Shown: piece by piece, positions 34,131-44,583 of the stretch
How positions within the stretch are numbered: position 1 is the stretch's first letter
Layout of the letters: every line of letters begins with the position of its first letter
NCBI GenBank assembly: GCA_943361925.1
Contig: CALRIT020000017.1
Span: forward strand, 1-64,000
Reading direction: 5' to 3'
Length of the DNA: 64,000 nucleotides
Source: CAISCU01 sp943361925
Lineage (GTDB): Bacteria; Bacteroidota; Bacteroidia; UKL13-3
Position numbers and translations under genes: made by a program
The notes under the pieces: generated by a model
What the model was told of the DNA's origin: nothing
The model's database searches: none
The model's input: the letters and a program-made list of their open reading frames with translations, nothing else

Positions 34131-36299
34131 ATGAAGAAACTGATACTCTCTTTAAGCCTAGTTTTAACTTATGTTATGATTTCTGCCCAGGATCTAAAAC
34201 CAATTACTTTAGAAGATATCTGGACAAAAGGTACCTTTTCTGCAAGGTATGTTCCCGGTTTTAGTTCATTAAAAGATGGGCGTTTTTATTGTAGTCTTGA
34301 TGAAAAACAAAACCTATTGAGGTATGAATTTTCTACAGGAAAAGTAGTAGATACCATTATTGCGCAATCTGATATAAAAGCTGCCAATAGTGGAAGCGCT
34401 CTAAGTTTGGATAATATTACATTTAGTGAGGATGAAAAATCTGTCTTGATTGCTACTCAATCAGAATCAATCTTTCGCCATAGTTACAAAGCAGTTTATT
34501 ATGTTTTTCAACTAGACAAAAAGAAAATAATCAAACCTTTGGAGGAAAAAGTAAGGTATGCTGATTTTTCTCCGGATGCATCAAAAATTGCTTATGTAAA
34601 AGGCAATGATTTGTTTTTGTTTGATTTGGTTCGATTAGAAGAAACAAGAATTACTAAAGATGGTAAAGAAAATGAAGTAATAAATGGTGGAACCGACTGG
34701 GTTTACGAAGAAGAATTTGCCATTTGGAAAGGATTTAGCTGGAATGCAACAGGCGATAAAATTGCGTTTTATAGATTTGACGAGTCTAAGGTGAAAGAAT
34801 TCAATATGGCGATGTATGGTTCATTGTATCCTAAAGATTTTAAATTCAAATATCCTAAAGCTGGAGAAGACAATTCATCAGTGCATATTTATTCATATGA
34901 GTTAAAAACAGGATTACTTACAGAAATTGAAACAGGAAAAGAGGAAGATCAGTATTTGCCAAGATTTCAATGGACAAAAGACCCAAATATTCTTTCTGTA
35001 CAAAGGTTGAACAGACTTCAAAATAAATTGGAAATTTTGTTGGCTGATGCTAAAAATGGAGCATCTAAAGTTATTTATTCTGAAGAAAATAAATCTTATA
35101 TCGACATTACAGATAACCTATATTTTTTAAATGATGGAAAATCGTTTTTGTTTAGCAGCGAAAGAGATGGATACAATCATCTTTACCATTATTCGATGAC
35201 CGGAAAACTCATCAAACAAATTACAAAAGGAAACTGGGATATTGATGAGTTTTATGGTTATGATGCAAAAAGTAAAAAATTCTATTACAGCTCCGCAGAA
35301 GTTAATGCAGCAGAGAGATATGTTTATTCAATTGGATTAAATGGGAAAAACAAAACCAAACTTACTTCAAATAAAGGATGGAATACTGCTTCATTTAATA
35401 GCGATTTTACCTGCTTTCTTCACTCCTATAGTGATATAAACACACCTCCAGTATATGAGTTAATGAGTGGAGATGGCAAATTATTGAGGGTTTTAGAAGA
35501 CAATGTCACTTTAAAAGCAAAATTGAAAAACTATCAAATTAGCCCAGCCACTTTTTCTACTATGAAAAATGAACTTGGTCAAGCCATGAATACGTTTTCG
35601 ATTTATCCTTCAGCTTTTGATTCAAGCCAAAAACATCCATTATTAATGTATGTTTATGGTGGTCCCGGTTCACAAACCGTTATGAACAGATGGTCTGGTG
35701 GAAATTATTTCTGGTATCAAATGTTGGCTCAAAAAGGATTTGTTATTCTTTCTGTTGATGGAAGAGGAACAGGATTTAAAGGAGAAGAATTTAAAAAATG
35801 TACTTATTTGAATTTGGGTAAATACGAAATTGAAGATCAGATTTATGCTGCAAAAAAGATGGCAGAATTGAAATACATAGATGCAGGCAAAATTACTTTA
35901 TGGGGTTGGAGTTTTGGTGGATATATGGCAAGTTTGGGCATAACTAAAGGTGCTGATGTTTTTCATTCAGGTTTAGCAGTTGCTCCGGTAACAAATTGGA
36001 GGTATTACGATAATATTTATACTGAAAGATTCATGCGAAAACCTCAAGAAAACGGAGATAATTATGATAGCAATTCTCCAATTAACCATGTCGAAAAAAT
36101 TAAAGGTAAATATTTAATCATTCATGGAACTGCTGATGATAATGTTCATTTTCAAAATGCAGTTGAAATGGTAGATGCCATGATAAAAAAGGGAGTAAGA
36201 TTCGATAGTGAGTTTTACCCAAATAAAAACCATGGAATTGGTGGTGCAAAAACTCGTTTGCATTTGTATGAAAGAATGACAAGATTTTTAGTTGAATAG
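34131..36299 (+). CDS. S9 family dipeptidyl peptidase (DPP4-type)
   Basis: 722 residues from the ATG at 34131, which gives a signal peptide (MKKLILSLSLVLTYVMISAQ); the frame is open 29 codons further to 34044 but that would bury the signal. The N-terminal beta-propeller includes DWVYEEEFAIWKGFSW (about 189), holding the paired Glu that bind the substrate N-terminus. The hydrolase domain has GWSFGGYMAS (nucleophile Ser near 593), GTADDNVH (Asp near 668) and NKNHGIGG (His near 700). It removes dipeptides from peptides, typically X-Pro, in the periplasm. It may feed the POT transporter encoded downstream. Confidence 0.95.
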   Translation: MKKLILSLSLVLTYVMISAQDLKPITLEDIWTKGTFSARYVPGFSSLKDGRFYCSLDEKQNLLRYEFSTGKVVDTIIAQSDIKAANSGSALSLDNITFSEDEKSVLIATQSESIFRHSYKAVYYVFQLDKKKIIKPLEEKVRYADFSPDASKIAYVKGNDLFLFDLVRLEETRITKDGKENEVINGGTDWVYEEEFAIWKGFSWNATGDKIAFYRFDESKVKEFNMAMYGSLYPKDFKFKYPKAGEDNSSVHIYSYELKTGLLTEIETGKEEDQYLPRFQWTKDPNILSVQRLNRLQNKLEILLADAKNGASKVIYSEENKSYIDITDNLYFLNDGKSFLFSSERDGYNHLYHYSMTGKLIKQITKGNWDIDEFYGYDAKSKKFYYSSAEVNAAERYVYSIGLNGKNKTKLTSNKGWNTASFNSDFTCFLHSYSDINTPPVYELMSGDGKLLRVLEDNVTLKAKLKNYQISPATFSTMKNELGQAMNTFSIYPSAFDSSQKHPLLMYVYGGPGSQTVMNRWSGGNYFWYQMLAQKGFVILSVDGRGTGFKGEEFKKCTYLNLGKYEIEDQIYAAKKMAELKYIDAGKITLWGWSFGGYMASLGITKGADVFHSGLAVAPVTNWRYYDNIYTERFMRKPQENGDNYDSNSPINHVEKIKGKYLIIHGTADDNVHFQNAVEMVDAMIKKGVRFDSEFYPNKNHGIGGAKTRLHLYERMTRFLVE

Positions 36300-36325
36300 A
36301 TTTTCGAATTGATTACCATAATTTT

Positions 36326-36377
36326 AAAAGGTTGGATAAAGTTTTTTAATATTTTTTTAAACTTTAACCAACCTTTT
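36326..36377 (+). terminator. Terminator after the DPP4-type peptidase gene
   Basis: A long stem (36326-36335 with 36368-36377, then 36337-36344 with 36359-36366, one A-A mismatch between) followed by CTGTTTT. It separates the peptidase from the giant T9SS gene. Confidence 0.7.
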
Positions 36378-36401
36378 CTGTTTTAACAGAGTCTTACTTT
36401 A

Positions 36402-39400
36402 ATGGTCCGTTATAAAAATAAAACAAACATGAAAATGAATACTAAATTTATCCTGCTATTTCTTATGCTTAGCCTGTTCTTTGGCATAAAAACTAATGCG
36501 CAGTTGTTGGGTGGAACATCTTATTCCATCAACGGAACTTCAAACCCTCCAAGTAGTTTTGCAACTGTAGCTGAGGCATTTACTTATTTAAATACTAGCG
36601 GAACATCTGGTTCTGGTACTGTCTTATTGGAGTTATCAACCGGTTACTCAGGTGAAATTGGTGCTATTCCAGCTCTTAATACATATCCGGGAATGGATGC
36701 ATCCAGGCCGGTTGTGTTAAAACCTGCTTCAGGTTTTTCTACAACAATTAGAACAAGTCCTGCTGCAAGTGCCGGAGTTATCAGATTAGTTGGGGTAAAG
36801 TATTTTACCATTGATGGTTCTAACAGCGGAACCAATTCAAGAGACTTAACAATTAAATTCCAATCAAATTTAACAACAACAAGTGCCGTTATTGTCATCA
36901 ATCCTTCAGCAACCATTACTAGTGATAATATCACTATCAAGAATTGTAACATCGTTGGATTTTCTACCAATACTACGTGTCCTACAGGTTATGGAATTTA
37001 TTTTGGAGGAACAACGGTTCCAAGTGTTCCATCTATTGGGCAAAACGATAGTAATAGTTTTGAAAACAATTATATCCAAGCAGTTAATTTTGGAATATAT
37101 TTAAGAGGACTTGCATCAGGTAACAGAGATAATTTAAATAGAGTAGTCGGAAATTTAATTGGTGGGAGTGTTGTTCCAAACGGTCCAACAACTGATTCAT
37201 TAACTTATATAGGTTTTGCAACTGCTAACGCTGCCGGGGTATGGTTTACAGGTCAGAATAACTTATTGATTGATAGTAATGAAATTAGAAACCATATTTC
37301 AACTACTGGTTATGGGTTTTCAGGGATTTTTGCAACTACTACTGGTCAATTTAGTACCAATGTTACTATTTCAAGAAATCGAATTCATGATTTAACTTAT
37401 ACTGGAACAGGCGGCTGGGGTGAATATGGAATGCGTTTAAATCTAGGCTCTGGAACACTTCAAAATTTCGATATATTCAATAACCAAATCTGGAATATTA
37501 AATCAGATGGATTTTCAACTCATACCTCAACGTTTAATCCAAATGGAATTATGTTGGAGGGTACCAGTGCAAATGCCAATGTAAACATGTTTTACAATTC
37601 CATAAATATGTATGGCACCACATTAAATGCAGGAGCATCTTCTGCATTGTGGATATCATCAGGAATAACTAGTGGTGTAAGGGCAGTTAACAATATATTT
37701 TCAAATACTTTTGGTGGAGTTGCAACAGCAGCTTGTCATGCCATTACAACGAACGCTACAGCTTCAATGCCACTTACTGTTTCAAATTATAATATCTATT
37801 TTGCAAACTCAGCAACTAGTATAAACAGACTTGGTTTTATGAGAGGAGCTGCAGTAACTACTCAGGCTGGTTTTGTTTCAGCAACCACAGGAACAGGAAT
37901 GGATGCTAATTCATTTTTTACAAATCCAAACTTTGTCTCAGCTTCAGATTTAACAGTTAATAATTTACCAGCAATGGGTACTGGTACGCCAATTGTTACT
38001 CCTACATTTAGCAGAAATGTAACAACTGATATCAGAAATTTCTTAAGAGATGTTTCAACCCCATCTATTGGTTCTTATGAAGTTCCTTTGGCTCCAATGT
38101 CTTATGATTCTACTACTTCAACACAAATAACGGCTGCAATCATCGCCGGAAATGTTAATCAGGCAATTCTTAGAATTAAGGTTTCTGTTACCGGAGCATT
38201 GAGTCCTTTAAATGTTTCTAAATTAAGTTTTACAACTATTGGTTCTTCAAATCCTTTAACAGATATTGATAGTGCTGAGGTTTTTTATACAGCTGGAAAT
38301 CCTGTTTTTAGTCCTACAAATAAATTTGGAAACAGTGTTTCAGGTCCTAATGGTTTGTTTCAAATTTCAGGAAGCAGAAACCTTCAAATGGGCGATAATT
38401 ATTTTTGGTTAGCTTACGATGTAAAGAGTTCGGCAACTTTGAATAATGTATTGGATGCTACTTATGATAGTATCACAATTTCTGGTACATCATATACGCC
38501 AATAGTTTCAAACCCAGCCGGTGCAAGAACCATTCTTGGTGCTATGGCCGGAAATTATAATGTTGGTTCAGGACAAGTTTATTCAACTATTACAAATGCA
38601 TTAACGGATTTAAATATCAGAGGTGTTAGTGCCCCTGTTACATTTACTTTAACTGATGCTACATACAATGCAGCATCAGGAGAAACCTTTCCTTTGGTTT
38701 TATCTGCTTATACAAATGCTAGTTCAACTAATACTGTTACTTTCCGCCCGGCAACAGGAACTACAGTTGAAATTGTAAATGTGGCTGCAAGTCCTGTTTT
38801 TAGTTTTAATGGTGGTAGATTCTACAGAATTGATGGTCGTCAAAACAGTGCTTCAAATCCAAAAAGTTTAACAGTTAGAAGTGATAATACTGCTGGTAAT
38901 GCTATTCTTTATATCAATGATGCCAGCGATAATATAATCAGACACTCCATTTTATTAGGTAACAATACTACAGCAGCAGCAGGGGTTGTTAATTTCTCTA
39001 CTGGATTAGTAACAGGAAATGATAATAATACCATTGATAGTTGTAATTTAGGTAATAGTGCTTCTATTCCGGTAACTATTATTAATGCTGCCGGTTCAAC
39101 TTCAAATGCTACAATTCTAAACTCAAACAATATCATTTCTAATAATGAAGTGTTTAATTTCTGGAATGCTACAGGTGAAAGTAATGCCTTCAAAATTTCG
39201 AATGGAAATACTGATTGGACAATCACAGGAAATCACATTTATCAAACAGCTCCAAGAACAGCAACTGCAGGTTTACAGAATTATATCTGGAATTTAAATA
39301 AAGGAGCAAATGCAAATGCCTTAAATAATATGATTATCACCAATAATATAATTGGTGGTTCACAAGTAAATGCAGGAGGAGCTCCATACACAGTTTCAGG

Positions 39401-42400
39401 AACAGTAGCTGTTAGATTTACAGGTGCATATTTAGATATGGGAACGCTAACTCCTTCATTGTTCCAAAATAATACGTTTACAAATTTCAACTGGACTACT
39501 AACGATGTTTCTACAACTATTCCGGGAACATGGAACGCAGTTTGGGCAGTAGCTGGTATTACTTCAATTCTAAATAATACAATTGGTTCTATGACCGCTA
39601 ATGATGCAATTGTAATTACCGGAAATGCAAATGGTGGAGTTTCATTTCCTATTGGTTCTTCGACCACTGCAGTAGGTTTAATGAATATTACCGGTAACAA
39701 TATTGGAGGTATGAGAACACAATCAGCTTCAATCGCAAATGGTGTTAGTATCATTGCAATTGCTGTAACAGGAAGTACAACTACCTATACTATTAATAAT
39801 AATACTATTGGAGGTAATTTACCTTCAAGTATTCATGTTTCAAACCCAAGTACAGCAACTGCTCAAACTTTTTCGGGTATTCAATATGGTTCGAGTGCTG
39901 CTGCTACTATTTCAAATAATACGGTTAAAAATATCAGAAACTCTTATGCTGGTACTGCAGGTGGTGGTGTAACTGGAATTCAAAATAACAATGGTGGTGC
40001 TTTAACACTTACCGGAAATAGAATCTTTAACTTATATGGTACTGCGAATAATCCTGGTACTGTAATATTCGGGATGAGAATTACTACTTCTACTGCGGGT
40101 CAAACTATTAGTGGAAATACCATTTATAATTTGGTAATGGATTCAGCAAATGCAGTGGTTTCTAATGTTTCCGGAATCTGGTATTCAGGTGCAGCTACTG
40201 GTTCTAATATCATTTCAGGTAATTTCATACATTCTTTTAATCATTTATCGAATAATCGTGCTGCTAGTTTTACCGGTATCAATATACAGGCTGGTAATTC
40301 CCAGGTTGTTAATAATATGATTAGATTGGGATATGATTCATCAGGTACTGTAGTAACAAATGGTTATGCAATTTCCGGTATAAGTGAAATTGCAGGTACG
40401 AATGATTATTTCCATAACACTGTTTATATTGGTGGCGCAGGTGTTTTGGATTCATCAAATACAACAGCATTTGTTAGTACTTCAGCATCTACAACTGCCA
40501 GAAATATTAGAAACAATATTTTTGTAAATGAAAGATCTAATACTGGTAGTATTGGTAAAAACTATGCTATTAGATTAGCAAATTCTACTAATCTTATCGC
40601 AAATAATAATATTTACAGAGCGAATGGATTAGGAGGTGTTTATGGATTATTGGGTGCAACTGATTATCCAACTTTTAGTTCATGGAAAACAACAGGATTG
40701 GATGGTTCAAGTACTTCTGCTGATCCTAATTTCGTGAATAAAAATGCTGCAGCTTCATTAGTAGATCTACATGTTCAAAGTCCAACTCCGGTTGAAGCAA
40801 ACGGATTTGCAATAGCTTCTGTAACAACTGATTTTGATGGACAATTAAGATCTTCATTAACTGCTACAGATATTGGTGCTGATGCAGGAAATTTTGTTGG
40901 AATTGACGTAATTCCTCCTACAATTTCATACACGAATTTAATCAGCACAGGTATTGTTGCAAGCAGAGTATTAACTGCAACAATTTCTGATGTATCAGGA
41001 GTTTATGTTGCAGGTGCAAATCGCCCAAGAATCTATTACAAAAAAATGGTTTCAGGTACATATTTCTCTTCTCCTGGAACTTTGCAAAGTGGTGATAAAT
41101 TTACCGGAACCTGGAATTTCAATATTGATCCGATAAATGTAGGAGGACTAACAGCAGGTGATTCTTTATATTATTATGTAATTGCACAAGATTCAAGTAT
41201 CAATTCAAACATTGCTTCTAATCCGGGTGGAGTAGAGGCTATTGATGTGAATTCAATTATTTCACACCCTCTTTTGAATAGCTCTTATACTATTTTAATT
41301 CCTTATTCAGGTACTTATTCTGTGGGTACAGGACAAACTTTCACTACATTAACAGGTGTGGGTGGTGCGTTTCAAGCATTGAATAATGGAAGTATTTCAG
41401 GTAACGTAATTCTTGAAATTACATCGGATATTGAAGAACCGGGAACAATTGCTTTAAATGAAATGCCTAAAGATAACAATGACTTTACAATTAGTATTAT
41501 TCCAAATGCAGCAACATTGAGAAGTTTAACTGCTTCTGTAACAACTTCGAATTCTGCTGTAATACGTCTTGATGGTGCCGATAAAGTAATTATTGATGGA
41601 AGTTTTAATGGTAGTGGAAGGTATATCAGAATAATGAACAGAGTTCAAGGTGCTGCCACTTTGAATTTATTAAATGATGCTCAAAGAGATACTATTAGAA
41701 ATGTAATTATTGAAGGTGTAAACAATACGGTTGGTATGCTGAATTTCTTTGGTTCTAACAAACCGGGTGGTACAGGTAACGATTCAAATGCAGTTATTGG
41801 TTGTATGTTTAGAGATACCCTTGGTACAGTTGCTACTTCAAATATTCCTAATACTGCAATTTTCTCTCAAGGTACTCCTGACAATGATTACAATACGATT
41901 AGTGGAAATGAAATTTATAATTTTGGTTTCAATGGTATAAATCTAAGTACAACTTCAGGTTTCTTTTGGAGAATATTAAACAATAGTTTCTACCAGCAGA
42001 TTACAAAAAATAATGCAATGGTTGTTATTCCAGTCAATGGAGGTAATGGACATATTATTAAAGGAAATAGTTTTGGAGGTTCATCAGCAAATAGAAGTGG
42101 AAGTGCTTTTGTAAGTTCATCAAGCTTAACTATGATTAATTTAGCGACTACACTTACTACGACTAATCCAATTATTATTGATAGTAATACATTTTCAAAT
42201 ATCAGTTCTACAGGTACTACTAACTTTTTGAAATGTATTGTTGTGGGCTCAGGTAATGTTCAAATTACAAATAATATTTTTGGTGGTGCTGCTATGCCTT
42301 ATGATACTTTGAGAAATGCCGGTGATGCAGGTGTAATTGAATTAGCCAATGCAACTACTTTGGTTAATGGAAATCTGATTTCAGATTACAGATATTATGC

Positions 42401-44384
42401 TGGTTCAACTGTTTACAGGCATACTGCAATTTATATTACCAATGGAACTCATACTATTGCCAATAATATTATCAGAAAAATTGAGGGTAACCATGCTACT
42501 ACAACTTTTGGTTTATATGCATTAAATGGTTTACACATTACAGGTGGTACAAATCATATCATTCGTTCAAATCAGATTTCGGAAATTAGAAACTTTAATT
42601 TTGGAACTGCAGCATATCCTGTTATAGGTATGTATATCACAGGTGGAACCAATGTAACTGTTGAAAGAAATAAAGTTTCAAAAGTATTTGCTTTGGGCTT
42701 GGGAACCGGTGCTAATTCTACACAAGTTGTTGGATTGTATTGTTCAACTACAGGTGGAATTAATTACCTCAATAATCAGGTTTCTTTAGGTTTAGAAGCT
42801 GCAGGTGAATCAAGAGTTTCAGGGATTTTAAATGTATCCGCTTCAGGAAATTGTAACTATTTTTATAATACTGTTTTCATTAATGGTTTAGTGAATTCAG
42901 GTGTTAATACTTCTTATGCAATTCAAAGAACATCCTCAGCTAATGTCATTGCAACAAATAATATTTTCTACAATAAAAGAGGAAGTTTAAGTACCGGAAA
43001 GCAATATCCTATTGGTTCTACATTAGCCATAACAAATGCTAATCTGAATTATAATTTATTGATAGGGGCTGATACTTCATCAATAGCTGAACTAGGAAAT
43101 GTTGCTCAATCTTGGACTGCTTTGAATTCTTTATATACTACAACTAATCAAACAAACTGGGCTGAATCATTTGCGAATATTCCTGCTGAACAATTGTTCA
43201 CAGATACTGCAAGCAATGACCTAAGTATTGTAAGCTCTTCTCCTATGGCATGGTATGCTAATGGTAAAGGAACTAGAATTTCAGGTGTTAGCGGTGATTT
43301 TAATAACCAAACCGGAGTTCGTTCAACTTCAATTACTACAGGTGCTACAGATATTGGTGCGTTTGAATTTACTCCAACTTCTATTCCTGTAACAGCTTGG
43401 GCAGATAAAGTTCCTTCTTTAAATGATAGTACTACTTATTTCTTGGCTTCAAGAAGAATTGCTAAAGTGAATTGGGGTAGCACAGGAACAGTTCCAAGTT
43501 CTGTAGATTTAAAATTCTATTCTGGAGTGAATCCATCAAATACACCATCAGGCACAACATTCATGAATGCTTATTGGGATTTCCAATCTGTTGGTGGAAC
43601 TGGTTTGAATGTAAGAGTAGAATTACTTCAAGATTCATCATTGTTGGGAACAGTTGTAAGTCCAGCTAACCTAAGACTTGCTCGTTACAGCGGAACAGGC
43701 ACTACATGGGCTAATTTTGCTTCAACAACAGTAAACAATACAGCAGGAAATTTTGCAGCCAATTCAATCAGCTTAAATTCATTGGGAATCTTCACTGGTA
43801 CAAATGCTAATAGCAATCCATTGCCTGTTGAGTTGAGAAACTTCAATGCAATTGCTTCTGAAAACAATGTTGATTTGTTCTGGTCGACAAGCAGTGAAAT
43901 TAACAATGCTGGTTTTGCTTTAGAGTATTCTGTTGATGGAAAAGAATTTACTGAATTCGGTTTTGTAAAGGGAATGGGTGCTTCAAACAAATTGAACAAA
44001 TACAAATCAGTTCATTTGAATGCATTTGACTTAAACAATAAAATCTACTACAGATTAAAACAAGTTGATTATTCAGGTGAATTTGAATATAGCAATATAG
44101 TAGCAGTAAGCAAAGAGGAAGTGTCGATGGCAACTATTTCTTTCTATCCAAATCCTGTAGTTGATAAAGCATCGGTTTCTTATTTGTCGAATGAAAATGC
44201 TTCTCTTTCAATCACAGTATTTGATATCAATGGAACTGAGCTATTTAAACAAAACATAAATGTTGAAAAAGGAGAGAACGAAATCAATGTTAATGAAGTT
44301 CAAAACCTGTCAAACGGTGTTTATATGATTAGAATTGATGATTCAATGAATGTGAAAACCATCAAGTTCATCAAATCGAACTAG
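36402..44384 (+). CDS. Giant T9SS-exported beta-helix surface protein
   Basis: 2660 residues. The ATG at 36429 gives a cleaner signal peptide (MKMNTKFILLFLMLSLFFGI and on to NAQ). Three large modules each open with a related motif: GGTSYSING (about 37), GNYNVGSGQVYSTI (about 717) and GTYSVGTGQTFTTL (about 1636). Each then runs through many short Asn/Gly/Ile-rich rungs (ITGNNIGG, ISNNTVKNI, NNIIRKIEG), the mark of right-handed parallel beta-helices. A BNR-associated-like domain sits at about 560-710 and an Ig-like segment near 1505. The last 85 residues are a T9SS type A sorting domain (FYPNPVVDKASV, NGVYMIRI). Secreted or surface-bound; adhesin or glycan-binding role is inference. Confidence 0.9.
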   Translation: MVRYKNKTNMKMNTKFILLFLMLSLFFGIKTNAQLLGGTSYSINGTSNPPSSFATVAEAFTYLNTSGTSGSGTVLLELSTGYSGEIGAIPALNTYPGMDASRPVVLKPASGFSTTIRTSPAASAGVIRLVGVKYFTIDGSNSGTNSRDLTIKFQSNLTTTSAVIVINPSATITSDNITIKNCNIVGFSTNTTCPTGYGIYFGGTTVPSVPSIGQNDSNSFENNYIQAVNFGIYLRGLASGNRDNLNRVVGNLIGGSVVPNGPTTDSLTYIGFATANAAGVWFTGQNNLLIDSNEIRNHISTTGYGFSGIFATTTGQFSTNVTISRNRIHDLTYTGTGGWGEYGMRLNLGSGTLQNFDIFNNQIWNIKSDGFSTHTSTFNPNGIMLEGTSANANVNMFYNSINMYGTTLNAGASSALWISSGITSGVRAVNNIFSNTFGGVATAACHAITTNATASMPLTVSNYNIYFANSATSINRLGFMRGAAVTTQAGFVSATTGTGMDANSFFTNPNFVSASDLTVNNLPAMGTGTPIVTPTFSRNVTTDIRNFLRDVSTPSIGSYEVPLAPMSYDSTTSTQITAAIIAGNVNQAILRIKVSVTGALSPLNVSKLSFTTIGSSNPLTDIDSAEVFYTAGNPVFSPTNKFGNSVSGPNGLFQISGSRNLQMGDNYFWLAYDVKSSATLNNVLDATYDSITISGTSYTPIVSNPAGARTILGAMAGNYNVGSGQVYSTITNALTDLNIRGVSAPVTFTLTDATYNAASGETFPLVLSAYTNASSTNTVTFRPATGTTVEIVNVAASPVFSFNGGRFYRIDGRQNSASNPKSLTVRSDNTAGNAILYINDASDNIIRHSILLGNNTTAAAGVVNFSTGLVTGNDNNTIDSCNLGNSASIPVTIINAAGSTSNATILNSNNIISNNEVFNFWNATGESNAFKISNGNTDWTITGNHIYQTAPRTATAGLQNYIWNLNKGANANALNNMIITNNIIGGSQVNAGGAPYTVSGTVAVRFTGAYLDMGTLTPSLFQNNTFTNFNWTTNDVSTTIPGTWNAVWAVAGITSILNNTIGSMTANDAIVITGNANGGVSFPIGSSTTAVGLMNITGNNIGGMRTQSASIANGVSIIAIAVTGSTTTYTINNNTIGGNLPSSIHVSNPSTATAQTFSGIQYGSSAAATISNNTVKNIRNSYAGTAGGGVTGIQNNNGGALTLTGNRIFNLYGTANNPGTVIFGMRITTSTAGQTISGNTIYNLVMDSANAVVSNVSGIWYSGAATGSNIISGNFIHSFNHLSNNRAASFTGINIQAGNSQVVNNMIRLGYDSSGTVVTNGYAISGISEIAGTNDYFHNTVYIGGAGVLDSSNTTAFVSTSASTTARNIRNNIFVNERSNTGSIGKNYAIRLANSTNLIANNNIYRANGLGGVYGLLGATDYPTFSSWKTTGLDGSSTSADPNFVNKNAAASLVDLHVQSPTPVEANGFAIASVTTDFDGQLRSSLTATDIGADAGNFVGIDVIPPTISYTNLISTGIVASRVLTATISDVSGVYVAGANRPRIYYKKMVSGTYFSSPGTLQSGDKFTGTWNFNIDPINVGGLTAGDSLYYYVIAQDSSINSNIASNPGGVEAIDVNSIISHPLLNSSYTILIPYSGTYSVGTGQTFTTLTGVGGAFQALNNGSISGNVILEITSDIEEPGTIALNEMPKDNNDFTISIIPNAATLRSLTASVTTSNSAVIRLDGADKVIIDGSFNGSGRYIRIMNRVQGAATLNLLNDAQRDTIRNVIIEGVNNTVGMLNFFGSNKPGGTGNDSNAVIGCMFRDTLGTVATSNIPNTAIFSQGTPDNDYNTISGNEIYNFGFNGINLSTTSGFFWRILNNSFYQQITKNNAMVVIPVNGGNGHIIKGNSFGGSSANRSGSAFVSSSSLTMINLATTLTTTNPIIIDSNTFSNISSTGTTNFLKCIVVGSGNVQITNNIFGGAAMPYDTLRNAGDAGVIELANATTLVNGNLISDYRYYAGSTVYRHTAIYITNGTHTIANNIIRKIEGNHATTTFGLYALNGLHITGGTNHIIRSNQISEIRNFNFGTAAYPVIGMYITGGTNVTVERNKVSKVFALGLGTGANSTQVVGLYCSTTGGINYLNNQVSLGLEAAGESRVSGILNVSASGNCNYFYNTVFINGLVNSGVNTSYAIQRTSSANVIATNNIFYNKRGSLSTGKQYPIGSTLAITNANLNYNLLIGADTSSIAELGNVAQSWTALNSLYTTTNQTNWAESFANIPAEQLFTDTASNDLSIVSSSPMAWYANGKGTRISGVSGDFNNQTGVRSTSITTGATDIGAFEFTPTSIPVTAWADKVPSLNDSTTYFLASRRIAKVNWGSTGTVPSSVDLKFYSGVNPSNTPSGTTFMNAYWDFQSVGGTGLNVRVELLQDSSLLGTVVSPANLRLARYSGTGTTWANFASTTVNNTAGNFAANSISLNSLGIFTGTNANSNPLPVELRNFNAIASENNVDLFWSTSSEINNAGFALEYSVDGKEFTEFGFVKGMGASNKLNKYKSVHLNAFDLNNKIYYRLKQVDYSGEFEYSNIVAVSKEEVSMATISFYPNPVVDKASVSYLSNENASLSITVFDINGTELFKQNINVEKGENEINVNEVQNLSNGVYMIRIDDSMNVKTIKFIKSN

Positions 44385-44404
44385 GTTTAGGTTTAATCCA
44401 ATAG

Positions 44405-44442
44405 AAAATGCTGCTTCGGAATCCGGAGCAGCATTTTTTTTT
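44405..44442 (+). terminator. Rho-independent terminator after the giant gene
   Basis: A 15-bp stem (44405-44419 with 44423-44437, one G-T pair) followed by nine T, 21 bases past the stop codon. Confidence 0.92.
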
Positions 44443-44536
44443 GTAAGTTGATTAATCTAAAAATAGGGAAGAGGAAATTTAAAATTCTATTGAATGATTT
44501 TGGATTGCTCCTATATGTTTGCTTGATTTATGGCAC

Positions 44537-44568
44537 AAAAAAAGCGAACCAATCGATTCGCTTTTTTT
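44537..44568 (-). terminator. Terminator for the DUF4197 gene
   Basis: A 12-bp stem (44537-44548 with 44557-44568) whose arms are A-run plus GCGAA. It lies just 16 bases beyond the minus-strand stop codon. Confidence 0.8.
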
Positions 44569-44583
44569 TATTACTTGAACTGT

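Noticed and set aside
38909..39754. Long minus-strand open frames opposite the giant T9SS gene (also near 36644-36970 and 43685-44005)
   Set aside because: They are shadows of a repetitive Asn/Thr-rich gene. Their products are low-complexity hydrophobic strings without a domain or a promoter, and the plus-strand gene has clear modules.
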